Source of the DNA: Rhodobacter sp.
GTDB taxonomy: Bacteria > Pseudomonadota > Alphaproteobacteria > Rhodobacterales > Rhodobacteraceae
DNA length: 64,000 nucleotides
Direction of reading: 5' to 3'
Assembly (NCBI GenBank): GCA_016704435.1
Contig: JADJAB010000003.1
Coordinates: 62,001 to 126,000, forward strand
Shown here: one piece after another, positions 44,807-53,987 of the stretch
How positions within the stretch are numbered: the stretch's first letter is position 1
How the letters are laid out: each line of letters opens with the position of its first letter
Program-made: the position numbers and the translations under genes
The notes under the pieces: generated by a model
The model's database searches: none
The model's input: the letters and a program-made list of their open reading frames with translations, nothing else
Told to the model about the DNA's origin: nothing

Positions 44807-45929
44807 TCATCGCGACCTTTGCCTTGCCCGCTGCACCCTTGCGCAAATCCTGCGTGAGGTCGCGCAACGCCGCCTCGTCCAGGGTTTCGACCTCCAGCAA
44901 TCGGCTGGCGGCCCTTTCAAGGATATCGCGATTGTCAGTCAGGATTTCCAGTGCCTGCTGCAACACCTCGCGCAACACTGTGCGCACGGCGGTGTCCATC
45001 GCATTGGCGGTCGCCTCGCTGTAATTGCGCTCTAGATAACCCGGTGGCCGGTCGCCCAGAAAGCTGCTCCGTTCCGTGTCGTAACTCACCCCGCCCAGTT
45101 CCGCGTCCATGCCGTAACGCGCCACCATCGACCGCGCGATATCAGTGGCCCGCGCCAGATCGTCGGCGGCCCCGGTCGACAGATGGCCAAACACCAACTG
45201 CTCGGCCGCGCGTCCGCCCATCAGCACCGCAATCTTGTCGCGCAACTCGGATTCCGTCATCAGGAAACGGTCCTCGGTCGGGCGCTGGATCGTGTAGCCC
45301 AGCGCCCCGATGCCGCGCGGAATGATCGACACCTTGTGGACCGCATCCATCCCCGGCAAGGCCAGCGACACCAGCGCATGGCCCATCTCGTGATACGCCA
45401 CGATCTTGCGTTCGGCCGGGGTGATCGCCTCCAGATGCTGCGCCGCCGCGAGATTGGCAAAGCGGATTGCCTGAAAGAGTGGGGTGCGCCCGCCGCCATT
45501 GCGCCGGGTCAAGGCAGGCGCGCCCGCCTTGATATCGGGCACATCGCCTATGGCGATGGCAAGATCGTCTTCGGACCAGTCAAAATCCGAGATATCGGCG
45601 CCATGTTCAATCAAAAGCCGCACGGCCGAAAAGGCACTGCGGGCAAAGCACTGTCTTACCGGCGTTTCGCCGTAGCGCGACGGCGCATTCGGATCGGCCC
45701 CTTCGGCCAGCAGTCTGGTCAGGACACCCGGCAACTCGGCATCGGATGCGTCAAAACAGGCGCGGAGGAGGGCGAGATAGCCTTTCCAGGCCTCGTCGCT
45801 GTCGGGTGCGGGAAGCTCTGCCAGACCCGGCTTTGCCAGATCCGCGTCCAGTTCTTCCATCTTGGCGAACATGTCGGCCATGCTGGCGTTCACCTTAGCA
45901 AGGGGGGCTTTGGGTTCTGCGTCCGGCAT
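44799..45929 (-). CDS. Ankyrin-repeat / M41 (FtsH-type) peptidase fusion without AAA domain
   Basis: A 376-residue protein. Residues about 40-175 contain ankyrin-like repeats (LPGVLTRLLAEGADPNAPSRYGETPVRQC, AVRLLIEHGADISDFDW, GRTPLFQAIRFANLAAAQHL). From about 178 on it matches the FtsH C-terminal peptidase: ITPAERKIVAYHEMGHALVS (HExxH zinc site), DAVHKVSIIPRG, LMGGRAAEQLVFG, STGAADDLARATDIARSMVARYGM (third ligand Asp). The AAA ATPase module and membrane helices of FtsH are absent. The ankyrin ends mid-helix where the peptidase starts, so a fusion by deletion is possible. First gene of the operon with cbpA and cbpM. Confidence 0.82.
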   Translation of the reverse strand: MPDAEPKAPLAKVNASMADMFAKMEELDADLAKPGLAELPAPDSDEAWKGYLALLRACFDASDAELPGVLTRLLAEGADPNAPSRYGETPVRQCFARSAFSAVRLLIEHGADISDFDWSEDDLAIAIGDVPDIKAGAPALTRRNGGGRTPLFQAIRFANLAAAQHLEAITPAERKIVAYHEMGHALVSLALPGMDAVHKVSIIPRGIGALGYTIQRPTEDRFLMTESELRDKIAVLMGGRAAEQLVFGHLSTGAADDLARATDIARSMVARYGMDAELGGVSYDTERSSFLGDRPPGYLERNYSEATANAMDTAVRTVLREVLQQALEILTDNRDILERAASRLLEVETLDEAALRDLTQDLRKGAAGKAKVAMNG

Positions 45930-46035
45930 GGGGCACTTCGATGCTGGCTTTCGCGTCTGTCCGTAGCGGAGGTATCCGGCGGCTTCGCGGCTGGATCATG
46001 GAGAGTGCGGGGGGCGCAACGCAGGGAGCGGGCAC

Positions 46036-46067
46036 AAGAAAACGGCGCACGGGTTGCCCCGCGCGCC
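46036..46067 (-). terminator. Rho-independent terminator after the binding-protein gene
   Basis: On the minus strand a 10-bp stem (GGCGCGCGGG, one G-U pair) closes over a GCAA loop and is followed by GTTTTCTT. It lies about 20-50 bp past the stop of the periplasmic binding protein gene, so that gene is not cotranscribed with the ankyrin-M41 operon. Confidence 0.75.
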
Positions 46068-46088
46068 CTTGTCCTGGTCAGATCGGGA

Positions 46089-47135
46089 TCAGAAGCCCGA
46101 TTTGATCAATTCGAACTCTTCGATCATCTTGGCGCGGCATTCCTGGGAAACCGGGGTCTGAGCCAGAAGCGTGGTCGTCACCGGGTCGATGTAGGAGGCC
46201 TTCAGCGTCTCGGCCGGAATCCCGGCCATGGCGGCGTCGTTTGCCAGGGCATAGCCGATCGCATCCAAGAGCGGCTGAGCCGAGGAATGCGCCAGAAGCG
46301 AGTTGATGAAGTCATAGGTCTTGTCTTCCGACCCCGGCTGATCCTTCATGTTCACAAAACCGCAGAACCAGGTCGTGGCCCCTTCCGCGGGCGAGCGGTT
46401 GAAGCCCACCGGGAAATCCTCGGCCATCAGGATCGCAACCGGGTCGTTCCACGACCAGGCCACCAGAATCTCGCCAGAGGCCATCAGCTGCGACAGCTCG
46501 GACGGGTCCGACCAGTAGGCGCGGACGTTCGGATGCACGGCGCGCAGCCAGTCGGCGGCGGCCTGGAACTGCTCATCCGTCACGTTGTCCCACGAGGTGA
46601 CGCCGGTGGCCAGCAGGGCCAGAGACCAGACGTCATCGGTGTTGTCGGGCATCGAGATGCGGCCGGCATATTTCGGGTCGGTGAAGACCTGCAGCGTGGC
46701 CACATCGGCCTCGGGCACTTCGATGGTGTTGTAGGCGATGGCGGTATAGGCATAGTCCGTCGGCATGAACCAGACGCCCTGCTCATCAGTGAAGGCCTTG
46801 GTCATCCGCTCGGGTACATTGGCGAATTCCGGGATCTTCGAGACATCCCACGGTTCGATCAGCCCGGCGTCCTTGTAGCGCGGGAACGAGGCAGCGCAGG
46901 GATGCACGACATCGGCCTTGAAGCCGGACGAGACCTTCTGGAACGCCTCGTCATCATCGGCAAAGAAGATGTAGGACGGCTTCTGGCCGTTCTTGTCGAC
47001 ATAGGGCTGCAGCATGCCGTCGATTTCCCAGCCGGCCCAGTCGAGCACGGTCAGGTCTGGGTCGCCGGCATGGGCGGCGGTGCCGAGGGCAAGCGCTGTG
47101 GCAGCCCCGGCGAGGAGTTTGGCGAAACGGGTCAT
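46089..47135 (-). CDS. Periplasmic substrate-binding protein, PotD/spermidine-putrescine type
   Basis: A 348-residue secreted solute-binding protein. Signal peptide MTRFAKLLAGAATALALGTAAHA, then DPDLTVLDWAGWEIDGMLQPYVDKNGQKPSYIFFADDDEAFQKV, FKADVVHPCAASFPRYKDAGLIEPWDVSKIP, VWFMPTDYAYTAIAYNT and a C-terminal FINSLLAHSSAQPLLDAIGYALAN, typical of family 1 polyamine-type binders. No ABC permease or ATPase gene is next to it, and a terminator follows, so it is an orphan here. Ligand unknown; polyamine or another small molecule. Confidence 0.87.
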   Translation of the reverse strand: MTRFAKLLAGAATALALGTAAHAGDPDLTVLDWAGWEIDGMLQPYVDKNGQKPSYIFFADDDEAFQKVSSGFKADVVHPCAASFPRYKDAGLIEPWDVSKIPEFANVPERMTKAFTDEQGVWFMPTDYAYTAIAYNTIEVPEADVATLQVFTDPKYAGRISMPDNTDDVWSLALLATGVTSWDNVTDEQFQAAADWLRAVHPNVRAYWSDPSELSQLMASGEILVAWSWNDPVAILMAEDFPVGFNRSPAEGATTWFCGFVNMKDQPGSEDKTYDFINSLLAHSSAQPLLDAIGYALANDAAMAGIPAETLKASYIDPVTTTLLAQTPVSQECRAKMIEEFELIKSGF

Positions 47136-47399
47136 GGATGCTCCTTCAACGTCGGGCGCCCGGACTTCCCCAAGCCGGCCGCCAATGGTGGTGGCGCGAG
47201 GCTATGCGAGGTTCGGGGCGTCTCACAAGCCTGAATTGCAGTTCGTGCCTGTGCGGGCCGCTGGCAAAGCCGGTCCTTGCCCGTGCCGGGCTGCGGGGCG
47301 TCGCGGGGGACAAATGCCTGTTACTTCGCCGCCGGGCGGGGCAATCTTGCCCGGATGGGGGCGGATTCGGGCGCCGCCGTGCTGGAAGAGGAGAGGCCG

Positions 47400-48392
47400 A
47401 TGTTCCGCGCCGTGGTGATGGAAAAGAACGACGAAGGCGCTGCCGTGGCCCGGCTGGCCGAGCTGGACGACAGCGCCCTGCCGGAAGGTGAGGTGACGGT
47501 CGCGGTGGAGTTCTCGACCCTGAATTACAAGGACGGACTGTGCCTGTCGGCCACTGGCGGCGGGCTGGTGCGGACGTATCCGCATGTGCCGGGGATCGAC
47601 TTTGCCGGCGTGGTCGCGGCGTCTGGCGATGCCCGCTACAAGCCCGGCGACAAGGTGGTGCTGACCGGCTGGCGGGTGGGCGAGGTGCATTGGGGCGGCT
47701 ATGCGGAAAAGGCGCGGGTCAAGGCCGACTGGCTGGTGCCGCTGGCGGTGGGGCTGACCACGCGGCAGGCGATGGCGGTGGGCACGGCGGGGCTGACCGC
47801 GATGCTGGCGATCATGGCGCTGGAAGATCACGGGCTGACGCCGGACAGGGGCGAGGTTCTGGTGACCGGGGCGGCGGGCGGTGTCGGCTCGGTTGCGGTG
47901 GCGCTGCTGGCGGCGGCGGGCTACCGGGTGGCGGCGGTGACCGGGCGGCCCGAGACGGCGGGCTATCTGCAAGGCTTGGGCGCGGCGCGGATCGTGCCGC
48001 GCGAAGAGCTGGCCGAAACCGTCAAACGGCCGCTGGAGTCCGAGACCTGGGCCGGCTGTGTCGATGCGGTGGGCGGCGCGATGCTGGCACGGGTGCTGGG
48101 GCAGATGAAATACGGTGCCTCGGTCGCGGCGGTGGGGCTTGCGGGGGGGGCGGCGCTGCCGGCGACGGTGATCCCGTTCCTGTTGCGCGGGGTAAACCTC
48201 CTGGGCATCGATTCCGTGCTGAAACCCTACGCCGACCGGGTCCGGGCCTGGGACCGGATCGCAGCCCTGATGCCGCTGGACAAGCTGGAGGCGATGATCC
48301 GCCCGGCAGTCCTGGCCGATCTGCCCGATCTGGGGGCGGCGATTCTGAAGGGCCAGGTGCAGGGCCGCGTCGTGGTGGACGTGCGGGCCTGA
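47400..48392 (+). CDS. acuI: Acrylyl-CoA reductase AcuI (MDR family)
   Basis: A 330-residue zinc-free medium-chain reductase that reduces acryloyl-CoA to propionyl-CoA with NADPH; in R. sphaeroides it works in 3-hydroxypropionate assimilation and DMSP catabolism. It has MFRAVVMEKNDEGAAVARL at the start, FSTLNYKDGLCLSATGGGLVRTYPHVPGIDFAG, the nucleotide-binding VTGAAGGVGSVAVALLAAAGY, and LRGVNLLGIDSVLKPY. ATG 47400 follows GGAAGAGGAGAGG. No DMSP lyase is nearby. Confidence 0.9.
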   Translation: MFRAVVMEKNDEGAAVARLAELDDSALPEGEVTVAVEFSTLNYKDGLCLSATGGGLVRTYPHVPGIDFAGVVAASGDARYKPGDKVVLTGWRVGEVHWGGYAEKARVKADWLVPLAVGLTTRQAMAVGTAGLTAMLAIMALEDHGLTPDRGEVLVTGAAGGVGSVAVALLAAAGYRVAAVTGRPETAGYLQGLGAARIVPREELAETVKRPLESETWAGCVDAVGGAMLARVLGQMKYGASVAAVGLAGGAALPATVIPFLLRGVNLLGIDSVLKPYADRVRAWDRIAALMPLDKLEAMIRPAVLADLPDLGAAILKGQVQGRVVVDVRA

Positions 48393-48514
48393 TCGGCGAC
48401 AGGCTTCTCCGCGCGGTTCCCTCCGGCGCGCGCCGACGGCGACAGGCAGGGTGGCTTGCCGGGTGGCGGGCGGGCCGTTAAGCCTTGGCCGGTGCGCAGC
48501 AGAAAGGCCTGAAG

Positions 48515-49738
48515 ATGCTTGACCTCGATTTTGTCCGTTCGCAGTTTCCGGCCTTTTCCTCGCCGGTGCTGTCGGGCCACGCCTTCTTTGAAAACGCCGG
48601 CGGCAGCTATCCCTGCCGGCAGGTGGTGGACCGGCTGCACCGGTTCTACACCGACCGAAAGGTGCAGCCCTATGGCCCCTATCCCGGTGCGCAGGCCGGC
48701 GGCGCCGAGATGGACGAGGCGCGCGCGCGGCTGGCGGCAATGATGGGGGTGGCGCCCGAGGCGGTGTCGTTCGGACCCTCGACCTCGGCCAATACCTATG
48801 TGCTGGCGCAAGCCGTGCGGGGCTGGCTTAAGGGCGCGGGCGGCGCCCTGGTGGTGACCGATCAGGACCACGAGGCGAATGCGGGCGTCTGGCGGCGTCT
48901 GGCCGACGAGGGGATCGAAGTGCGCGAATGGCAGGTGGACCGGGCAACCGGATCGCTGGACCCGGCGGCGCTGGCGCGGCTTCTGGCCGATGGCAAGGTG
49001 CGGCTGCTGTGTTTTCCGCACTGTTCCAACGTGATCGCGGAAATCAACGATGTGGCCGCAATCTGCGCCATGGCTCGCGCGGCGGGGGCGCGGACGGTGG
49101 TGGACGGCGTCAGCTACGCGCCGCACGGCTTTCCCGATTTCGCGGCGCTGGGGGCGGATTGCTATCTGTTTTCCGCCTACAAGACCTATGGCCCGCATCA
49201 GGGCATCATGGTGTTGCGCGAGGATTTCGGGTTCGAGTTGCCGGGGCAGGGGCATTATTTCAACCATGCCACGCTGTCGAAACGCCACACCCCGGCCGGG
49301 CCGGACCATGCCCAGATCGCGGCCTGCGCAGGAATGGCGGATTATGTCGATGCGCTGGCGGCGCATCACGGGATTTCCGGGGATGCGCTGGTGCGCAGCC
49401 GGGGCGTGCATGACCTGATGCGGGCGCAAGAGGTGGCGGTGATCCAGCCGCTGCTGGAATACCTTGCCGCGCGCAACGATCTGCGGCTGCTGGGCCCGCG
49501 TGACTCGGCGCGGCGCGCGCCAACCGTCGCGGTCGACCTGGGCCGCGCGGCAGAGCCGGTGTCCGAGGCGCTGGGCCGCGAGGGGATCGCCTGCTGGGCC
49601 GGGGATTTCTATGCCGTACGGCCGTTGCAGGCGCTGGGGATCGACCTGGGCAAGGGCGTGCTGCGGATGTCGGCCACGCATTACACCAGTGCGGATGAAG
49701 TGGCCCGGCTGGTCGCGGCGCTGGAGCGGGTGCTCTGA
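48515..49738 (+). CDS. Class V aminotransferase / cysteine desulfurase-like protein (VC1184 type)
   Basis: A 407-residue PLP enzyme of fold type I. It starts MLDLDFVRSQFPAFSSPVLSGHAFFENAGGSYPC, has FGPSTSANTYVLAQAV (PLP phosphate), VVDGVSYAPHGFPDFAALGADCYLFSAYKTYGPHQGIM with the PLP lysine in SAYKTYGPH, and RAPTVAVDLG near the end. This matches the VC1184 subfamily of cysteine-desulfurase-like proteins, whose substrate is not established. The mobile-loop cysteine of IscS/SufS is not evident, so sulfur transfer is doubtful. Confidence 0.83.
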   Translation: MLDLDFVRSQFPAFSSPVLSGHAFFENAGGSYPCRQVVDRLHRFYTDRKVQPYGPYPGAQAGGAEMDEARARLAAMMGVAPEAVSFGPSTSANTYVLAQAVRGWLKGAGGALVVTDQDHEANAGVWRRLADEGIEVREWQVDRATGSLDPAALARLLADGKVRLLCFPHCSNVIAEINDVAAICAMARAAGARTVVDGVSYAPHGFPDFAALGADCYLFSAYKTYGPHQGIMVLREDFGFELPGQGHYFNHATLSKRHTPAGPDHAQIAACAGMADYVDALAAHHGISGDALVRSRGVHDLMRAQEVAVIQPLLEYLAARNDLRLLGPRDSARRAPTVAVDLGRAAEPVSEALGREGIACWAGDFYAVRPLQALGIDLGKGVLRMSATHYTSADEVARLVAALERVL

Positions 49739-49870
49739 CGGATTCGCAATAGTGCGGCTGCGCCGCAAGTCCCTTGTCTCGCCTCTGCGCCTGCGGCGCA
49801 GCCGGCTCGGGTCGCTGGCTCTGGCGCGACGTCTCGGTCGTGGCGGGCGCGACCGTGGTGGGCGGCGGAT

Positions 49871-49890
49871 GCCTCCGGCGGGAGTATTTC
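49871..49890 (+). repeat. Bipartite repeat, left block only
   Basis: GCCTCCGGCGGGAGTATTTC matches the left block of the complete copies at 436-520 (minus) and 54865-54954 (plus). Here no paired hairpin arm follows (AGAAAGAGCAAG instead). It lies in the 225-bp gap between the class V aminotransferase and phrB. Confidence 0.5.
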
Positions 49891-49963
49891 AGAAAGAGCA
49901 AGCACTTGCGGTGATCCGAAGCCGGGCCGCAGGCGTATTGCGGAAGTACGGGGAAGGGTATCC

Positions 49964-51374
49964 ATGACCGATGTGCCGCTGATCCTGTGGTTTCGCCGCG
50001 ACTTGCGTCTGGCGGATCAGCCGATGCTGGCGGCGGCGGTGGCGACCGGGCGTCCGCTGCTGCCGGTTTTCGTGCTGGACCCGGAGACCGAGGCGCTGGG
50101 GGCGGCGGCGAAGTGGCGGCTGGGGCTGGCGGTGGAGCGGTTCGGGACTGTGCTGGCGGGTCTGGGCGCGCGCCTGGTGTTGCGGCGGGGGGCGGCGCTG
50201 GCGGCCTTGTGCGGGCTGGTGGCCGAGACCGGGGCGGGGGGCGTCTGGTGGTCGCGGCTCTACGATCCGGCAAGCGTGGCGCGCGATACCGGGGTGAAGG
50301 CGGCCTTGAAGGCTGCGGGGATCGAGGTGCGCAGTTTCGCCGGGCATTTGCTGCATGAGCCCTGGCAGGTCGCGACGGGGCAGGGGACGGAATACAGGGT
50401 CTTCACCCCGTTCTGGACCGCCATCAGAGGCCGCGATGTGGCCGCGCCTTCGGCGGCGCCGCAACGGCTGCGCGGCGGTGGGGCGCCGCGGTCCGACCGG
50501 CTGGCGGACTGGCATCTGGGCGCGGCGATGCAGCGTGGTGCTGCGGTGGTGGGGCCGCATCAGGTTTTGGGCGAGGCGGCGGCGCGCGAGCGGCTGGAAG
50601 GGGTTCCTGGCCGGGCCGCTGGCGCGCTACCGCGAGGGCCGGGATTTTCCGGCGCTGCCTGCAACCTCGGGGCTGTCGGAGAACCTGACCTACGGCGAGA
50701 TCGGCATCCGCGAGGTCTGGCATCGGGCCATGCAGGCGCGGCAAGATGGCTTGGCGGGGGCCGAGACGTTCCTGAAGGAACTCGGCTGGCGCGAATTCGC
50801 TTATCATCTGCTGCACCATTTCCCGGCGCTGGCCGCGAAAAGCTGGCGCGCGGGCTGGGAGGATTTCCCTTGGCAGGGTGACAATCCGCCGGCGATGCGC
50901 TGGCGGCAGGGCATGACCGGCGAGCCGCTTGTCGATGCCGGGATGCGCGAGATGTATGTGACCGGGCGGATGCACAACCGGGTGCGGATGGTGGTGGCCA
51001 GCTATCTGACCAAGCACCTGATGACCGATTGGCGGCTGGGGCTGGACTGGTTCGCCGACTGTCTGACGGATTGGGATCCGGCGGCGAATGCAATGGGTTG
51101 GCAATGGGTTGCGGGCTGCGGCCCGGATGCGGCGCCCTATTTCCGGGTGTTCAACCCGGCGTCGCAGGCCGAGAAGTTCGACCCCGACGGCGCCTATCGC
51201 CGGTGCTGGCTGGCCGAGCTTTCGCCACGTCCGGGGCCCGACGCGCTGGCCTTTTTCGAAGCGGTGCCGCGGGCCTGGCGACTGGACCCTCGGGCGGACT
51301 ATCCGGCGCCGGTCGTCGGGCTGGCCGAGGGCCGGGCACGGGCGCTTGCCGCCTATGCGTCACGAAAAACTTGA
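49964..51374 (+). CDS. phrB: Deoxyribodipyrimidine photolyase, one frameshift
   Basis: Light-driven repair of cyclobutane pyrimidine dimers with FAD. N-terminal Rossmann part: LILWFRRDLRLADQPML, PVFVLDPETEAL, RLVLRRGAALAAL. The FAD-binding part includes SENLTYGEIGIREVW, FLKELGWREFAYHLLHHFP, WQGDNPPAMRWRQGMTGEPLVDAGMREM, MHNRVRMVVASYLTKHL and NAMGWQWVAGCGPDAAPYFRVFNP, diagnostic for class I. The two halves are in different frames; an extra G in the run at 50600-50603 (RLEG then FLAGPLARY) breaks it. Corrected length about 469 residues, normal. Confidence 0.93.
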
Positions 51375-51435
51375 GCAACGGGTCAAGTTCTGGAAGCATG
51401 GCGCTGCGCCGGGCATCCACAAGGAGAGTGGGAAG

Positions 51436-52653
51436 ATGGACGTAGTGACGACGACCATGGGCCAGACCGACCTGCCGCGCTATTTCGCGGCGGTGTTCGA
51501 CGTGGCCTCCGGGCTGGCCGAGGGGCGGCTGGATTTCGTGCTGCCGGACGGGCGCCGGTTCCGGTGCGGCGGCCATCGCCCCGGCGAAGTGGCCGAGATC
51601 GGGGTGCGGAACCCCGACTTCTTCGCCCGCCTGATCCGTGAGGGCGAGTTGGGTTTTTGCGAGGCCTATCTGGACGGCTGGTGGGACACACCCGACCTGC
51701 AAGCGCTACTGGACCTGTTGCAGCGACCGGCGAACACGCCGGTCAACCACGGCTATGCCGGGCACAGGCTGGTGCGCGCGTGGGAACGGCTGCGGTTCTG
51801 GTTGCAAGGCAACTCGAAGCGCCAGGCGCGGCGCAACATTGCGGCGCATTATGATCTGGGAAACGACTTCTACCGGTTCTGGCTGGACGACAGCATGACC
51901 TATTCCTCGGCCATCTTTGAAAGCCCGCAGGACAGTCTGGAGGCGGCGCAGGAGCGCAAGTATGCCTCGATGGTGGACCGGATCGGCGCGCAACCGGGCG
52001 ATCACGTGCTGGAAATCGGCTGCGGCTGGGGTGGCTTCGCCGAATATGCCGCCGGCAAGCGCGGGCTGCGCGTGACGGCGCTGACCATCAGCCGGGCCCA
52101 GCATGACTATGCGGTGAAGCGGATGGCCCGCGCCGGCCTGTCGGACCGGGTCGACATCCGGCTGCAGGATTATCGCGACGAGACCGGGCGTTATGACGGC
52201 ATCGCATCGATCGAGATGTTCGAGGCGGTGGGCGAGAAATACTGGCCGACCTATTTCCGCACCGTCCACGACCGGCTGAAACCCGGTCGCAAGGCCGTGT
52301 TGCAGGTGATCACCATCGCCGAGGCGCGCTGGGAACGCTACCGCCGCAACGTCGATTTCATCCAGCGCTTCGTCTTTCCCGGCGGCATGCTGCCCACTGC
52401 AAGCCGGCTGCGCGAAGAGGGTGGCCGGGTCGGGCTGGCGGTGCAGGGTGCGATCACCTTTGGCGAAAGCTACAGCCTGACGCTGCGGCGCTGGCGCGAG
52501 GTTTTCAGCCACCAGTGGGAGGACATCCGCCGCCTTGGTTTCGACGAAAGATTCCGCCGGATGTGGGATTTGTACCTGGCCTCTTGCGCCGGAGCGTTTC
52601 ACGGCGGAAACTGCGACGTGACGCAGATCACGCTCAGTCGCCCGGAACGGTAA
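51436..52653 (+). CDS. cfa: Cyclopropane-fatty-acyl-phospholipid synthase family protein
   Basis: A 405-residue SAM-dependent methyltransferase of the CFA/mycolic-acid cyclopropane synthase family, acting on membrane phospholipid acyl chains. Conserved blocks are NIAAHYDLGNDFYRFWLDDSMTYSSAIFE, VLEIGCGWGGFAEYAA (SAM motif), TISRAQHDYAVKRM, EMFEAVGEKYWPTYF and FIQRFVFPGGMLPT. ATG 51436 follows AAGGAGAGTGGGAAG. It ends 3 bp before trgA, so they are likely cotranscribed. Which cyclopropane or methyl product it makes cannot be told. Confidence 0.9.
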   Translation: MDVVTTTMGQTDLPRYFAAVFDVASGLAEGRLDFVLPDGRRFRCGGHRPGEVAEIGVRNPDFFARLIREGELGFCEAYLDGWWDTPDLQALLDLLQRPANTPVNHGYAGHRLVRAWERLRFWLQGNSKRQARRNIAAHYDLGNDFYRFWLDDSMTYSSAIFESPQDSLEAAQERKYASMVDRIGAQPGDHVLEIGCGWGGFAEYAAGKRGLRVTALTISRAQHDYAVKRMARAGLSDRVDIRLQDYRDETGRYDGIASIEMFEAVGEKYWPTYFRTVHDRLKPGRKAVLQVITIAEARWERYRRNVDFIQRFVFPGGMLPTASRLREEGGRVGLAVQGAITFGESYSLTLRRWREVFSHQWEDIRRLGFDERFRRMWDLYLASCAGAFHGGNCDVTQITLSRPER

Positions 52654-52656
52654 AGA

Positions 52657-53097
52657 ATGCCCACAGCCGCCAAGCTTGTCGCCGCCCTTTGTTTCGCAGT
52701 CGTGGGGTGGCTTGCCGCCAATGCCCATATCCCTGCGCTTGGCGAAAACGCCGCCTTCGGGGCCTTCCGGGAGATCAGCGCCTTTCTGGGCATCATCGTC
52801 GGCTGGCGGCTGATGGGATCGCGCGTCGGGCAAAGCTACAGCGATGCGGTGGGCAGCGGGTTGCTGACCTCGATCGCACTGGTGTTCTTCTCGCTCCTCG
52901 GGTTCTCGACCTACATGATGATCAAGCAGTCGACGAAGATGGTCTATGACGGGCCGATGGAGGCCGTCCTGGGCATCTTCCAGTACATGATGGAAAATGC
53001 GCAGGCGATGCTGACGCCGGGGGTGCTGGGCATCCTGATCATCGGCGGGGGCCTGGGCGGCTATCTGTCCGAATGGACGGCGCGGCGCTGGCGCTGA
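52657..53097 (+). CDS. trgA: TrgA family membrane protein
   Basis: A 146-residue inner-membrane protein with about four hydrophobic segments (LVAALCFAVVGWLAANAHI, FLGIIVGWRLMG, SIALVFFSLLGFSTYMMI, LGILIIGGGLGGYLSEW). It matches TrgA, named in R. sphaeroides for tellurite resistance in the trgAB-cysK region. The next gene is a Nudix protein like TrgB. The molecular role is unknown. Cotranscribed with cfa and trgB by spacing. Confidence 0.85.
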   Translation: MPTAAKLVAALCFAVVGWLAANAHIPALGENAAFGAFREISAFLGIIVGWRLMGSRVGQSYSDAVGSGLLTSIALVFFSLLGFSTYMMIKQSTKMVYDGPMEAVLGIFQYMMENAQAMLTPGVLGILIIGGGLGGYLSEWTARRWR

Positions 53098-53099
53098 GG

Positions 53100-53987
53100 A
53101 TGGAGCCGCAACTGCAGGCGATCATCCTGGGCGATGCCGCACCGGGCAGCGCCGAGGCATCGGCGCGGCTGGCCTTCTGGCAGGCAGCCACTGGTGGCCG
53201 GGAAGCGCCCGACCGGGGGCTGGAATGCCGGCTGGCGGCGGACATCCTGGCCCTGATGGGGATGGTGCCGGCAGAGACCCTGGCACGGCGGCGTGGTTCG
53301 ATGCTGGCACGAGCGGCCTCGGCGCTGCGGGCAGCGGCGGAACCTGCGCCGCAGGGGCTGCGCCATGCGGCGGGTCCGGCGGATTTCGACCGCGGCCGGG
53401 TGCGGGTGCCCTTCGCTGGCTTCTTCGCGGTCGAGACCTTCGATCTGACCTTTCGCCGTTTCGATGGCAGCTTCAACCCGCCCGTCACGCGCGAGGTGTT
53501 CATCGGCTGCGATGCGGTGACGGTACTGCCCTGGGATCCGCTGCGAGATCGGGTGCTGGTGGTGGAGCAGGTGCGCACCGGCCCGATGGCGCGCGGCGAC
53601 GCCAACCCCTGGCAGCTGGAGCCGGTGGCAGGCCGGATCGACGGCGGAGAGACGCCGGAAGCCGCCGCTCGACGCGAGGCGCTGGAAGAGGCCGGGCTGC
53701 AGCTCGGCAGGCTGGAGAAGGTGGCGGGCTACTACCCGACGACCTCGGCCTTTTCGGAGTATCTCTTCTCTTTCGTGGCGCTCTGCGACCTGCCGGACGC
53801 CGCCGCCGGCACCTTCGGTCTGGCCGAAGAGGCAGAGGATATCTGCGGCCATCTGCTCGACCTTGATGACCTCGTTGCCCGGATGGATGCGGGCGAGTTG
53901 GGCAATGCGCCGCTGATCCTGTCGGTGCAGTGGCTGTTGCGCCACCGCGACCGGCTGCGGGCCTCCGCCGGGGCGGCTGGAATTTGA
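53100..53987 (+). CDS. trgB: Nudix hydrolase, TrgB-like (ADP-ribose pyrophosphatase type)
   Basis: A 295-residue Nudix protein. The Nudix box is GRIDGGETPEAAARREALEEAGL, all catalytic glutamates present. After it come GYYPTTSAFSEYLFSFVALCDL, where the SPG-like proline of ADP-ribose pyrophosphatases is partly kept, and an N-terminal extension of about 135 residues (from DAVTVLPWDPLRDRVLVVEQVR the core begins). Its place after trgA gives the name TrgB. ATG 53100 is listed; ATG 53073 overlaps trgA and is possible. Its 3' end overlaps the GntR operator. Confidence 0.87.
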   Translation: MEPQLQAIILGDAAPGSAEASARLAFWQAATGGREAPDRGLECRLAADILALMGMVPAETLARRRGSMLARAASALRAAAEPAPQGLRHAAGPADFDRGRVRVPFAGFFAVETFDLTFRRFDGSFNPPVTREVFIGCDAVTVLPWDPLRDRVLVVEQVRTGPMARGDANPWQLEPVAGRIDGGETPEAAARREALEEAGLQLGRLEKVAGYYPTTSAFSEYLFSFVALCDLPDAAAGTFGLAEEAEDICGHLLDLDDLVARMDAGELGNAPLILSVQWLLRHRDRLRASAGAAGI

